Part shown: piece after piece, positions 12,566-12,706 of the stretch | Layout: each line of letters starts with the position of its first letter | Numbering within the stretch: position 1 is the stretch's first letter | Assembly (NCBI GenBank): GCA_016208805.1 | Contig: JACQXL010000216.1 | Coordinates: forward strand, 1 to 12,706 | Reading direction: 5' to 3' | Length of the DNA stretch: 12,706 nucleotides | From: Planctomycetota bacterium | GTDB taxonomy: Bacteria > Planctomycetota > MHYJ01 > JACQXL01 | Made by a program: the position numbers and the translations under genes | The notes under the pieces: model-generated | The model's input: only the letters and a program-made list of their open reading frames with translations | Database searches by the model: none | Told to the model about the DNA's origin: nothing

Positions 12566-12706
12566 CCGAACTCTTGCGAAATGCCCCTTTTGTCATTCTG
12601 AACGGAGTCCCGCTTCAGCGGGACGAAGTGAAGAATCTCCGTTTTATGCGTATTTGGGACGAGATTCTTCGCCCTTCGGGCTCAGAATGACACTCTCCGG
12701 GTGGTC
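12566..12706. mobile_element. MITE-like element, copy D (cut by the window end)
   Basis: It begins with CCGAACTCTTGCGAAA and has the same core as copy B (GTCATTCTGAACGGAG to CCCTTCGGGCTCAGAATGA). A 16-bp palindrome, TCCCGCT-TC-AGCGGGA (12608-12623), splits GGAG from CGAAG. The CATGCC block of copies B and C is absent. The right end lies outside the window, so no target duplication can be tested. The open frame across it is a repeat artefact. Confidence 0.75.

Overview
The window is a piece of bacterial chromosome, probably from an uncultured lineage. It carries housekeeping genes of amino-acid and biotin metabolism, a ClpC-type chaperone ATPase, an extracytoplasmic-function-like sigma factor and a parAB pair. 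ClpC with an internal UVR motif argues against typical enteric proteobacteria. Planctomycetota or a related candidate phylum is my weak guess; nothing here fixes the taxon. I saw no rRNA, tRNA, CRISPR array, phage gene or transposase.

Layout, left to right. Positions 1-4671 are read on the minus strand: aspartokinase (4671-3244), a transsulfuration enzyme (3159-2011), homoserine dehydrogenase (1898-585), then a broken N-terminal remnant of an ACR3-type arsenite transporter (508-224). The first three form an aspartate-to-homoserine-to-methionine/threonine cluster. A 239-bp divergent spacer full of nested hairpins separates it from plus-strand bioA (4911-6311). An ECF-like sigma factor (6308-6832) overlaps bioA by 4 bp and converges on clpC (9427-6902, minus). 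The last 3.3 kb holds parA and parB on the plus strand, embedded in short mobile repeats and followed by a 22-bp tandem array.

The striking feature is repeat biology. (1) A family of very short palindromes with TCCCG...CGGGA ends lies both between genes and in frame inside genes. Copies interrupt the aspartokinase, homoserine dehydrogenase, BioA, sigma factor and ACR3 remnant reading frames, and one sits in the C-terminal tail of ParA. Several carry a shared tail (CGCTGCGGCTCC), and related copies are read in a consistent frame (RD-x-AAAP in one orientation, TY-A/S-G in the other). This resembles the Rickettsia palindromic elements, but I recognise no named family. (2) Around parAB are four MITE-like elements with CTGAACTCTTGCGAAA termini. 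The three complete copies are flanked by 6-7 bp target duplications, and comparing copies shows sites with and without nested palindromes. (3) Most gene spacers contain short word-like inverted repeats, and several stop or start codons lie inside them.

Some proteins are therefore built partly from repeat DNA, and gene boundaries have been remodelled by it. Functional calls rest on motif recognition by eye; no database search was possible.
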